From: an uncultured Carnobacteriaceae bacterium
GTDB taxonomy: Bacteria > Bacillota > Bacilli > Lactobacillales > Aerococcaceae
Assembly (NCBI GenBank): GCA_938039195.1
Contig: CALHVK010000074.1
Span: 1-6,847 of the forward strand
Length of the DNA stretch: 6,847 bases
Reading direction: 5' to 3'
Shown: positions 1-5,359 of the stretch, in pieces
How positions within the stretch are numbered: the stretch's first letter is position 1
Layout: the number at the start of each line of letters is the position of its first letter
Notes under the pieces: generated by a model
What the model was told of the DNA's origin: nothing
Seen by the model: only the letters and a program-made list of their open reading frames with translations
The model's database searches: none
Made by a program: the position numbers and the translations under genes

Positions 1-103
1 GAAGGTGCAAGTGGTGCTTCATGTGGATTCGACTGAGCCCGATGAAGTGGCGGACTTTATCGCACAAAAAGGCTATCGCGTGATTTCAGCGATGAAAAAA
101 TAG
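1..103 (+). CDS. 3' end of an upstream gene, ACT/CBS-like C-terminal domain (partial)
   Basis: An open frame enters from the left edge (first whole codon at position 2) and stops at TAG 101-103, giving 33 visible residues. The pattern is a hydrophobic strand ending V-V-L-H-V-D, then a D-E-V-A-D-F-I helix, then G-Y-R-V-I-S-A and a lysine-rich end. This strand-helix-strand pattern with a G-Y-x-V turn is typical of the last part of ACT-type regulatory domains, such as those at the C-terminus of AcuB-like CBS-domain proteins. That resemblance is from memory and rests on a short fragment, so the domain call is tentative. The reading frame itself is likely real because the next 380 bases are non-coding and begin with a terminator-like structure. 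Confidence 0.55.
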   Translation, partial: KVQVVLHVDSTEPDEVADFIAQKGYRVISAMKK

Positions 104-116
104 TGGGAAGGGTTAA

Positions 117-303
117 AGCGTTGCTTTAAAATCCTTGGACATCTTCATAGTTATAGAAACAACTGCACCGGACTGAGCCTAGGTCTCAGTCCTTGCGAAA
201 GTCAAAGAGCTCCAAAGCGATTCTCGCTATGGGGCTCTAATTCTTTTCGCATGCGACCGTTATTTCTATGACTATAGAGTCCAAGGATTTTTTTTGCAAC
301 GCT
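117..303. repeat. Large branched palindromic element (about 187 nt)
   Basis: The outer arms 117-140 and 279-303 are complementary: 117-124 pairs with 296-303, and 128-140 pairs with 279-291, around a small internal loop. A second stem pairs 147-159 with 263-275 (13 bp, one G-U) and continues through 161-163/259-261. Inside are two further hairpins. One is 170-177/185-192 (8 bp). The other is 194-200/245-251, nested with 206-213/231-238 and 216-220/224-228, closed by a 3-nt loop. The whole folds as a three-way junction. No flanking target duplication is visible. It may be a structured RNA, a bidirectional terminator or a MITE-like palindromic repeat; the sequence alone does not decide. Confidence 0.8.
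131..295 (+). terminator. Possible intrinsic terminator for the upstream gene
   Basis: The 10-bp stem 131-140/279-288 of the large palindrome is followed directly by a run of eight T (288-295), starting 28 nt after the stop codon at 103. That is the arrangement of a rho-independent terminator, although the enclosed loop is unusually long and itself folded. Read on the minus strand, the left arm gives only a run of four T, so termination should be stronger on the plus strand. The palindrome may have another primary role. Confidence 0.45.
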
Positions 304-488
304 ACCTTGGGTTGTTTTTTCATCGGGATCACGCTTTTTATGAAAAGCACGCATCGGGCTAAGTATTCATCTCGCCTCCTATCTTTGTAGTGTTCATACT
401 ATAGAGTCCTAGGGAGACTTCGTTTTTTAACTTATTTTGTGAACGGTGCTTATCACGTGATGTTGTTTGGCGGGGTTCGCGGAGGGCG
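304..488. other. Non-coding spacer with short repeats
   Basis: No convincing gene lies here; the overlapping reverse-strand frames have unlikely compositions and no ribosome binding site. Visible items are a 6-bp hairpin (333-338/343-348, loop TATG), a direct repeat CATCGGG at 321-327 and 352-358, a second copy of the 12-mer ACTATAGAGTCC at 398-409 (first copy 271-282, in the right arm of the large palindrome), and a 10-bp perfect palindrome at 452-461. Confidence 0.6.
452..461. promoter_or_regulatory. Palindrome ATCACGTGAT, possible operator
   Basis: A perfect 10-bp dyad ends 27 bp upstream of the -35 box of the lyase-ridA promoter. Its position would suit an activator or repressor site, but no regulator is known from the sequence, and a 10-bp palindrome can arise by chance. 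Confidence 0.25.
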
Positions 489-517
489 TTGAGTGGAGGC
501 GGGGAACGGTGTATAAT
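489..517 (+). promoter_or_regulatory. Sigma-A-type promoter of the lyase-ridA operon
   Basis: TTGAGT (489-494, four of six consensus bases) is separated by exactly 17 bp from a perfect TATAAT (512-517). Transcription would start near 524, leaving a short leader of about 20 nt before the AAGGAGG ribosome binding site. Because the promoter lies inside the longest open frame that could be drawn for the lyase, it also argues against upstream starts for that gene. Confidence 0.8.
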
Positions 518-545
518 GGTGGGGAGATTCAAGGAGGTTTTGCGG

Positions 546-1775
546 ATGAAATTTGATTTTACAACGGAATATGACAGACGTGGAATGGATGCGCTGGCTG
601 TTGATGGGCTGGGGTTGATTCCAGGGAAGTCGCCAGATAGACCGAAGAAAGGCTTCGATGTGATTCCGATGTGGATCGCGGACATGAGTTTTCCAACCGC
701 ACCGACAGTGATTTCGGCGATGCAAAAACGATTGGAACATCCGATTTTCGGGTACTTTATGCCTTCTAAAGAGTACTACGAGAGCATTATTCAGTGGCAT
801 GCGCGCCACCATCAAGTGACAGGATTAACGCGCAAGCATATCGGTCATGAAAATGGTGTGCTGGGGGGAGTCGTTTCGACTTTAACATCATACGCTGCGC
901 CAGGGGATGCCGTGTTAGTGCATAGCCCAACCTATGTCGGATTTACGCAGTCGTTAAACGATAATGGATTGAAGGCCGTGCATAGCCCGCTTGTGAAAGA
1001 CGAACAGGGCGTTTACCGTATGGACTTTGAGGATATGGAGCGAAAAATCAAAGCGCATAAGATTCATGTCGCCATTTTCTGTTCACCGCATAATCCGAGT
1101 GGTCGTGTATGGGAAAGAGAAGAAATTGAACGTGCGATGGAAATTTACCGCAAGTATGATGTGATTGTCGTCTCGGATGAAATTTGGTCAGATATTATTT
1201 TTAAAGGCCATAAGCATATACCAACGCAGTCGATTTCAGAAGATGCGAAGAATCGCACAGTATCCATGTATGCGCCAAGTAAGACGTTCAACCTGGCAGG
1301 GCTCGTGGGAAGTTATCATGTGATTTACAATGATGCGTTAAGAGACCGCGTGGAATCAAAAGGGATGAAGCCGCATTATAACGCGATGAATGTGATGTCA
1401 ATGCATGCGTTAATCGGGGCGTATCAAGAAGAAGGATACGAGTGGTTGGAAGAGTTGCGTGAAGTGATCGAGAAGAATGCGGACTATGCGTGCGACTTTA
1501 TTCACCGTGAATTTGACGGCGTGGAGGTCACAAAACCTGAAGGCACGTACATGCTCTTTATCGACTGCTCAGAGTTCTTGAAAAAACACAATCTGACGCT
1601 CGAACAGCTTGAAAAACGCGGCTGGGATGTCGGCGTGGCTTGGCAAGACGGCAAGATGTTCTTCGGCGAAGGATGTATCCGTATCAACCTCGCGTTGCCG
1701 TACGCACGTGTTGTAGAAGCATTTGACCGTATGAAAAAATATGTATTCGTGGACACTGTGCCACCATTAGACTAG
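546..1775 (+). CDS. patB: MalY/PatB-type PLP-dependent C-S beta-lyase (cystathionine beta-lyase)
   Basis: This cytoplasmic fold-type I PLP enzyme is predicted to cleave the C-S bond of cystathionine or cysteine conjugates, giving a thiol, pyruvate and ammonia. The product has 409 residues, close to the usual 390-400. Visible family marks are M-W-I-A-D-M-x-F-P-T-A-P (42-53), F-G-Y (68-70), S-P-H-N-P-S-G-R (180-187), D211 in D-E-I-W for the pyridine nitrogen, Schiff-base lysine K246 in S-K-T-F-N-L-A-G, and R379 in I-R-I-N for the substrate carboxylate. The ATG at 546 is chosen because AAGGAGG (531-537) lies 8 nt before it; the frame extends upstream to a TTG, but that overlaps the promoter. ridA follows after 10 nt. 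Related aminotransferases share the fold, so the exact substrate is unproven; the family assignment is firm. Confidence 0.92.
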   Translation: MKFDFTTEYDRRGMDALAVDGLGLIPGKSPDRPKKGFDVIPMWIADMSFPTAPTVISAMQKRLEHPIFGYFMPSKEYYESIIQWHARHHQVTGLTRKHIGHENGVLGGVVSTLTSYAAPGDAVLVHSPTYVGFTQSLNDNGLKAVHSPLVKDEQGVYRMDFEDMERKIKAHKIHVAIFCSPHNPSGRVWEREEIERAMEIYRKYDVIVVSDEIWSDIIFKGHKHIPTQSISEDAKNRTVSMYAPSKTFNLAGLVGSYHVIYNDALRDRVESKGMKPHYNAMNVMSMHALIGAYQEEGYEWLEELREVIEKNADYACDFIHREFDGVEVTKPEGTYMLFIDCSEFLKKHNLTLEQLEKRGWDVGVAWQDGKMFFGEGCIRINLALPYARVVEAFDRMKKYVFVDTVPPLD

Positions 1776-1785
1776 GAGGATTTCC

Positions 1786-2172
1786 ATGACAAAGAAAGTA
1801 ATTCAAACAGAACAGGCTCCAAAAGCAATCGGGCCTTACTCACAAGGAGTAGCCTACACAGGAGAAACGATTGTCGTCTCTGGACAGTTGCCAATCGTTC
1901 CTGAAACAGGGGAGTTTGCAGGAAGTGATATCGCCAGCCAAACTCATCAATCGTTGAAAAATATTCGTGCGATTTTAGAAAGCGCAGGGGTTGGAATGGA
2001 TGCGGTAGTATCGACAACCGTGCTACTAGCAGACATCAACGACTTCGCGAACATGAATGAAGTGTATGGAGAGTATTTTGCTTCTCCTTATCCAGCGCGT
2101 ATGGCGTTCCAAGCAGCAGCCTTACCAAAGAATGCCCTTGTGGAAATCCAAGCGATTGCTGTAAAAAGATAA
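1786..2172 (+). CDS. ridA: RidA enamine/imine deaminase (YjgF/YER057c/UK114 family)
   Basis: This cytoplasmic trimer-forming enzyme hydrolyses reactive enamines/imines such as 2-aminoacrylate to the keto acid plus ammonia, protecting PLP enzymes. At 128 residues it is full length. The N-terminal A-I-G-P-Y-S-Q-G (14-21) carries the conserved tyrosine (Y18). The C-terminal P-A-R (103-105) supplies the catalytic arginine R105, and V-E-I-Q-A-I-A (119-125) supplies E120; both fall at the numbering known from E. coli RidA. The cysteine two residues after the arginine in many RidA proteins is alanine here (A107), which is not essential as far as known. Its AGGAGG (1774-1779) overlaps the stop codon of the lyase, so the two genes are cotranscribed and probably translationally coupled. 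The neighbouring beta-lyase is a direct source of its substrate. Confidence 0.95.
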   Translation: MTKKVIQTEQAPKAIGPYSQGVAYTGETIVVSGQLPIVPETGEFAGSDIASQTHQSLKNIRAILESAGVGMDAVVSTTVLLADINDFANMNEVYGEYFASPYPARMAFQAAALPKNALVEIQAIAVKR

Positions 2173-2182
2173 AGATTTTAAG

Positions 2183-2213
2183 CACTTGCGTCCGGTGGCG
2201 CAAGTGTTTTTTT
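2183..2213 (+). terminator. Intrinsic terminator after ridA
   Basis: A perfect 8-bp stem CACTTGCG/CGCAAGTG (2183-2190/2199-2206) with an 8-nt loop is followed by seven T (2207-2213). It starts 10 nt after the ridA stop and separates the lyase-ridA operon from the membrane-protein array. Confidence 0.93.
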
Positions 2214-2242
2214 GTTGGGGATTTTCTTCTACGGGGCGAGCG

Positions 2243-2347
2243 GTTGTGATAAAATAATAAAAAAGAAGAAAAGAGGCGTTGTGAGTGCAAGTTGTAGAAC
2301 AACCAAAGAAATCAAAATTATGGGCATTGTTAAGTGGGATATTAGGA
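2243..2347 (+). repeat. Duplicated leader unit, copy 1 (promoter, 5' UTR and first 21 codons of M1)
   Basis: Matches 2806-2912. Fifteen bases around the -10 are identical (2243-2257 with 2806-2820). A perfect 36-nt block then covers the ribosome binding site and the first codons (2263-2298 with 2828-2863), offset by a 2-nt length difference. Over the first 21 codons the copies differ at 10 sites, nine of them silent. Confidence 0.9.
2247..2255 (+). promoter_or_regulatory. Extended -10 promoter before M1
   Basis: TGATAAAAT is an extended -10 element (TG, one base, then TAAAAT at 2250-2255). No good -35 hexamer lies 17 bp upstream; TTCTAC at 2227-2232 is the best and is poor. It is the only promoter-like signal between the ridA terminator and the first array gene, and the same bases recur before M2. 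Confidence 0.55.
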
Positions 2348-2806
2348 ATTAGTTTGGGAATACTGTTTGTAGTACCGTATTACTTTTTACCACAAGTTTT
2401 CTGGGGAGTTATTTTTATTTTAAGCTATTCATATACAGCTGATGGAAAAGAATTTGCGGAAATCCTTCAAGGAGGATACACTGCATTAGCCATCATTTCG
2501 ATTGTTGTTTGGCTACTGCTAATCATTTCTATTTTTGCAAAACGCTATTATCGAGGTGACCGTCGAGTTCCTCGCTGGATTTCGATTCTGCTTGTTGTTG
2601 CTGGTGTCCTTGGAGTTATCTCAACCCTTCCTTATATTTTATTAGAAGTACCATCATTAAGGAATACCATTTACCAATTGCAGTTGATTGGGATTCTTAA
2701 ACTTCCAATATTCTTTATGTTTACAGGGTCAGCCATTTTATCGATTATTGCAGGGATTGGCTATCTCATTTCGTTAAAGAATTTTCGAAAAAAGAGACAT
2801 AAGTAG
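2285..2806 (+). CDS. Array paralogue M1: small four-TM membrane protein, subgroup A
   Basis: Unrecognised family; first member of the array. The 173-residue product is the longest. It has a basic N-terminus (K8, K9, K11), hydrophobic segments near 13-34, 66-85, 98-120 and 140-164, the motif Y-Y-R-G-D-R-R-V at 88-95, and the tail G-I-G-Y-L-I-S-L-K-N-F (157-167) ending in a basic K-K-R-H-K. By the positive-inside rule both ends and the motif loop face the cytoplasm. The start is GTG 2285, preceded by AAGAGG (2271-2276); an in-frame TGA at 2282 rules out anything further upstream, and no nearby ATG exists. The stretch 33-50 is also hydrophobic, so a fifth short segment is possible. The stop codon's final G begins the duplicated leader of M2. 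Confidence 0.9.
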   Translation: MQVVEQPKKSKLWALLSGILGISLGILFVVPYYFLPQVFWGVIFILSYSYTADGKEFAEILQGGYTALAIISIVVWLLLIISIFAKRYYRGDRRVPRWISILLVVAGVLGVISTLPYILLEVPSLRNTIYQLQLIGILKLPIFFMFTGSAILSIIAGIGYLISLKNFRKKRHK

Positions 2807-2912
2807 TTGTGATAAAATAAGAGAAACAAGAAGAAAAGAGGCGTTGTGAGTGCAAGTTGTAGATCAACCGAAAAAATCAAAACTATGGGCGCTGTTAAGC
2901 GGCATACTAGGG
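2806..2912 (+). repeat. Duplicated leader unit, copy 2 (promoter, 5' UTR and first 21 codons of M2)
   Basis: Second copy of 2243-2347, beginning at the last base of the M1 stop. It carries the same extended -10 TGATAAAAT (2810-2818), so M2 may also be transcribed from its own start as well as by read-through from M1. No -35 is visible. Confidence 0.88.
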
Positions 2913-3362
2913 GTTGTGTGGGGTGGACTCGTCTTTGTGGCTCCATCGTATGTTCTTCCAAATATTTTTTCAATCGTTATTTTTAGCATTATTTTTCCAT
3001 TTACAACGCCATCGAGTGAAATGCTGGAGATTCTTCAACGGACTCAGATGATGTTTCTATTTCTAGTGGCGTATATTTGGGTGATGTTCATTGTCGCTCG
3101 AATGAGTCATAGCTATTATAAAAAGACGGGCGAAGTTCCGTATTGGATTACGAAAATCTTTTTACTGGCGGCAAGTTTAGGCGTCATTGCGACACTGCCT
3201 GTTCTCCTGTCCTATATTCCAGGCTTAACGACGCTCAATGATTTGACGATGCAAATCGGTGGGATGGGGTCCATTCTCATTATCACGGGTGGCGTTTCTG
3301 GACTATTGGGATTGATTACTGGAGCCGGATATTTAATTTCGTTAAATCGATTCGACCGTTAA
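2850..3362 (+). CDS. Array paralogue M2: small four-TM membrane protein, subgroup A
   Basis: The product has 170 residues. Its first 21 residues match M1 except for one E/D change, and the proteins then diverge strongly. The loop motif is degenerate: H-S-Y-Y-K-K-T-G-E-V (88-97) keeps the tyrosines and the final valine but loses the G-D-x-R core seen in its neighbours. The C-terminal tail is G-A-G-Y-L-I-S-L-N-R-F-D-R, and its last 12 bases (3351-3362) recur at the end of M3. Start is GTG 2850 with AAGAGG 8 nt upstream, as in M1. The degenerate loop could mean altered partner binding or relaxed constraint, but the frame is intact. Confidence 0.9.
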   Translation: MQVVDQPKKSKLWALLSGILGVVWGGLVFVAPSYVLPNIFSIVIFSIIFPFTTPSSEMLEILQRTQMMFLFLVAYIWVMFIVARMSHSYYKKTGEVPYWITKIFLLAASLGVIATLPVLLSYIPGLTTLNDLTMQIGGMGSILIITGGVSGLLGLITGAGYLISLNRFDR

Positions 3363-3393
3363 CTGTTGTTTGGAATTCGAAGGAGTACGATTA

Positions 3394-3831
3394 ATGAAGA
3401 ATAAGACATTAGCAAAAATTTGTGGCGTTGTCGGTATTGTTTGGGGTGTCATGGCGATTTTAGCACCAGTACTCATCGTCATCCTTAGACGTCCACGTCA
3501 ACCTCAACATTACGAAGCAGTAATTGTTTTAGGAATCATCAATCTATTGGTCATCGCTTTAGGGATAAAAGCATTACGTTATTATAGAGGAGATACTCGG
3601 GTTAAAAGATGGGTGCCAAAACTCTATTTAGCTTCAGGAGGACTCATCGTACTATTTTATTTCTCGCGAATGATCATGGAGTGGAAATGGTTAGAGATAC
3701 TTCTTTTTAGCTGGGAGTGGGCGAGTGATCTTTATGCGCTCAGTTATTTATTGTTACCCTGGTTAGCAGGGGTATTGTTTATCGTTAGCGGTGTTTTTTA
3801 TTTGAGGGCGTTAACGAATTTCGACCGTTAA
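3394..3831 (+). CDS. Array paralogue M3: small four-TM membrane protein, subgroup A
   Basis: The product has 145 residues, the shortest of the array. ATG 3394 is preferred over the in-frame TTG at 3370 because AAGGAG (3380-3385) lies 8 nt before it and the resulting N-terminus, M-K-N-K-T-L-A-K, lines up with M7 and M8. Hydrophobic segments lie near 8-31, 42-60, 76-96 and 115-138. The loop motif R-Y-Y-R-G-D-T-R-V (62-70) is intact. The first outer loop is oddly basic (R-R-P-R-Q-P, 32-37), which weakens a simple positive-inside reading, and the TM3-TM4 loop is tryptophan-rich (W98, W100, W107, W109). The tail T-N-F-D-R matches the M2 ending. Confidence 0.9.
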   Translation: MKNKTLAKICGVVGIVWGVMAILAPVLIVILRRPRQPQHYEAVIVLGIINLLVIALGIKALRYYRGDTRVKRWVPKLYLASGGLIVLFYFSRMIMEWKWLEILLFSWEWASDLYALSYLLLPWLAGVLFIVSGVFYLRALTNFDR

Positions 3832-3844
3832 AGGAGATGAAAAT

Positions 3845-4300
3845 ATGACTCAACAAAGATGGGCCAAAATCAGTGCATTTGTAGGAATTGTAGGAGGGCC
3901 TTTATCGCTCTTTTTCATATTTGCGTTATTTGCGGCTGGGCTTGGTGCCAGTCGTTCGGGAGCACTGATATCCCTTGCTCTAGCAGTGACGACATTGGCC
4001 ATTATCTTTTTCGTAGCGTTGAAAAGCGCGTATTATTATAAAGCGGACGAACGTGTGAATCCAGTGATGGCGAAGTTATTTGTAGCTTCAAGCGGGGTAG
4101 GTTTCGTTGTAAGCTTACTGATAGGTTTAGCAAATGTTCCACTCATCAGCGGACTCTTTGATTGGGTCATGCTCGCGGTTTTCGACGGAAGTGATGGGTT
4201 TGAACGTGCGCTCATTCTAATGTTTCTGTCTGCGATTTTATCCGCTGTTGGGGGCATTTATTATGCACTTTGTCTAAAGAAATTTAAAGATTCGAACTAA
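3845..4300 (+). CDS. Array paralogue M4: small four-TM membrane protein, subgroup B
   Basis: The product has 151 residues. AAGGAG (3831-3836) begins at the last base of the M3 stop, 8 nt before ATG 3845, so translation of M3 and M4 is probably coupled. The N-terminus resembles M7 and M8 (R-W-A-K-I-S-A-F-V-G-I). A-A-G-L-G-A at 30-35 is shared with M5 and M7. The loop K-S-A-Y-Y-Y-K-A-D-E-R-V sits at 60-71, with alanine in place of the usual glycine at 67. C143 is present in A-L-C-L-K-K-F. The TM3-TM4 loop (about 97-122) carries an acidic stretch, D-G-S-D-G-F-E, found in no other member. An overlapping frame at 3859-4041 is a shadow. Confidence 0.92.
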   Translation: MTQQRWAKISAFVGIVGGPLSLFFIFALFAAGLGASRSGALISLALAVTTLAIIFFVALKSAYYYKADERVNPVMAKLFVASSGVGFVVSLLIGLANVPLISGLFDWVMLAVFDGSDGFERALILMFLSAILSAVGGIYYALCLKKFKDSN

Positions 4301-4314
4301 GGGAGAGGTGTAAG

Positions 4315-4764
4315 ATGGAAGAATTAACATGGGCATTACGAAGTGCTCAGGTCGGTATTAAGGGAGGAGCACTTTTGATAGTGGCTACTGTTGTACTATT
4401 TGCTGCAGGGCTTGGAGCAGATGGGTTCCTATTTACGATAGCAGCTCTACTGATTGTGGCTACTTATGTGATCATCTTCGTAGTCTCTCTTAAAAGTGCT
4501 ATTTACTATAAAGGAGATTCACGAGTGAAGAAGTGGGCTTCGAACTTGTTTTTACTGGCAGGAATTTTAGGCTGTGCCCCAATCCTTATCGTGGTTCTCA
4601 GTAAAGTTCTGTTCTTAGATCAAGCCTTGCTTCAATTCTTTGATGTGATTGAGGAAGAATTGGATATTTTTCTGATTCTCTTTCCTCCTATCGTAGTCGT
4701 TGGGGTTCTGTCGATTATTAGTGGCCTCGGATACGCTTCTTGCTTGAAGAACTTTAAAGAATAA
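4315..4764 (+). CDS. Array paralogue M5: small four-TM membrane protein, subgroup B
   Basis: The product has 149 residues, 14 nt after M4, with a GGGAGAGG-type ribosome binding site (4301-4308) before ATG 4315. The loop K-S-A-I-Y-Y-K-G-D-S-R-V at 60-71 is the closest to the array consensus and is followed by K-K-W. G-C-A-P-I (86-90) pairs with G-C-T-P-I in M7. The tail G-L-G-Y-A-S-C-L-K-N-F-K-E has C143. The N-terminus is less basic than in other members (M-E-E-L-T-W). The predicted outer loop holds a cluster of acidic residues (E113, E114, E115, D117). The 36 nt after the stop resemble the stretch after M6. Confidence 0.92.
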   Translation: MEELTWALRSAQVGIKGGALLIVATVVLFAAGLGADGFLFTIAALLIVATYVIIFVVSLKSAIYYKGDSRVKKWASNLFLLAGILGCAPILIVVLSKVLFLDQALLQFFDVIEEELDIFLILFPPIVVVGVLSIISGLGYASCLKNFKE

Positions 4765-4800
4765 TGTGGAACGAAGTTCATTTGATGGGTTTTATTGAAA
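4765..4800 (+). repeat. Intergenic repeat after M5, matching 5288-5323
   Basis: Directly after each stop codon, 27 of 36 positions are identical without gaps, including ACGAAG and TGGGTTTTA. This indicates that the M5-M6 and M6-M7 spacers descend from one copied gene-plus-spacer unit. No promoter or terminator is convincing within it. Confidence 0.7.
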
Positions 4801-4803
4801 GGA

Positions 4804-4837
4804 ATTCGAAAATTACAAATAGAGAGGAATTTCGAAT
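4804..4837 (+). promoter_or_regulatory. Hairpin presenting the M6 ribosome binding site in its loop
   Basis: 4804-4811 pairs perfectly with 4830-4837 (8 bp). After a single bulged A, 4813-4814 pairs with 4828-4829. The 13-nt loop (4815-4827) contains AGAGAGG, and the M6 start codon begins at the first base after the stem. The placement suggests an effect on translation initiation, but the stem is A/T-rich and weak, and no ligand or trans factor is evident. Confidence 0.4.
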
Positions 4838-5287
4838 ATGGAAGACAAAAAGTTGGTGTTAAAGTGCGTTAAGGTCGGAATTCTTGGCGGGTTGTTTTTA
4901 GCGGTAGCCCCAACCGTGTTATTCATCTCATTAATGGGGTTGAGTGGCCCATTGTTAATGGTGACAGCCTTTTTAGTGTTATATACGGTTGTAATGATTT
5001 TAATTACTGCTTATGAAAGCAAAAAACACTTTAAAGGAGACCCTCGAGTACACAAGTGGGTGCCTGATTTATTTTTACTGGTCGGTATTTTAGCGTTTGT
5101 CCCAATCTTCATCCGATTGCTAGGGTACATTCCTTTTTTAAGCGATGTTTTACCTGGGTATGACGAATTTATTCAGTCTGGAAATGAGCCTTTTGCGAAT
5201 ATATTTCTATGGATACGGAGTTTTGGAATCCTGTCGATTATTGGAGGCATTGGGTACGCAGACTGTATTCAAAATTTTCAAGAATAG
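4838..5287 (+). CDS. Array paralogue M6: small four-TM membrane protein, subgroup B
   Basis: The product has 149 residues. ATG 4838 follows AGAGAGGA (4821-4828). The N-terminus is M-E-D-K-K-L-V-L-K-C. The loop is the most altered in subgroup B: E-S-K-K-H-F-K-G-D-P-R-V at 60-71, with H-F where others have Y-Y, followed by H-K-W. The tail has C143 but reads D-C-I-Q-N-F-Q-E rather than L-K-N-F, so it is less basic. The outer loop (about 100-122) includes P-G-Y-D-E-F-I-Q-S-G-N-E-P. The spacers on both sides, 73 and 72 nt, are longer than those between M2 and M5. Confidence 0.92.
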   Translation: MEDKKLVLKCVKVGILGGLFLAVAPTVLFISLMGLSGPLLMVTAFLVLYTVVMILITAYESKKHFKGDPRVHKWVPDLFLLVGILAFVPIFIRLLGYIPFLSDVLPGYDEFIQSGNEPFANIFLWIRSFGILSIIGGIGYADCIQNFQE

Positions 5288-5323
5288 TGCAAAACGAAGC
5301 TCATTTTGTGGGTTTTACTAAGA
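5288..5323 (+). repeat. Intergenic repeat after M6, matching 4765-4800
   Basis: Second copy of the post-stop spacer block. In this copy the sequence runs on into an AAAGGAG ribosome binding site (5345-5351) rather than into the hairpin seen before M6. Confidence 0.7.
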
Positions 5324-5359
5324 AAATTTGAGAACTTAAGACTTAAAGGAGACAAAAAT

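Noticed and set aside
117..303. 6S RNA or T-box leader as identity of the large palindrome
   Set aside because: The length suits 6S RNA, but the two-hairpin three-way junction does not match its single rod with a central bubble. No T-box core sequence is present, and no aminoacyl-tRNA synthetase or amino-acid gene follows directly.
489..545. Upstream extension of the lyase from TTG 489
   Set aside because: The extension is made of promoter sequence (-35 and -10 boxes) and would be transcribed only in part; the ATG at 546 has an ideal AAGGAGG 8 nt upstream.
453..815. Reverse-strand open frame of 120 codons over the lyase start, and the similar frame at 359-685
   Set aside because: Both overlap the promoter and first part of a well-supported enzyme gene, have odd compositions rich in R, H, P and N, and show no ribosome binding site or recognisable motif.
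3859..4041. Plus-strand 60-codon frame inside M4
   Set aside because: It is an out-of-frame shadow of M4 without its own ribosome binding site; the M4 frame carries all family motifs.
4765..4837. Internal promoter before M6 using TTGAAA at 4795-4800
   Set aside because: The nearest -10-like hexamer (TACAAA, 4814-4819) is only 13 bp away, and nothing TATAAT-like lies at 16-18 bp.
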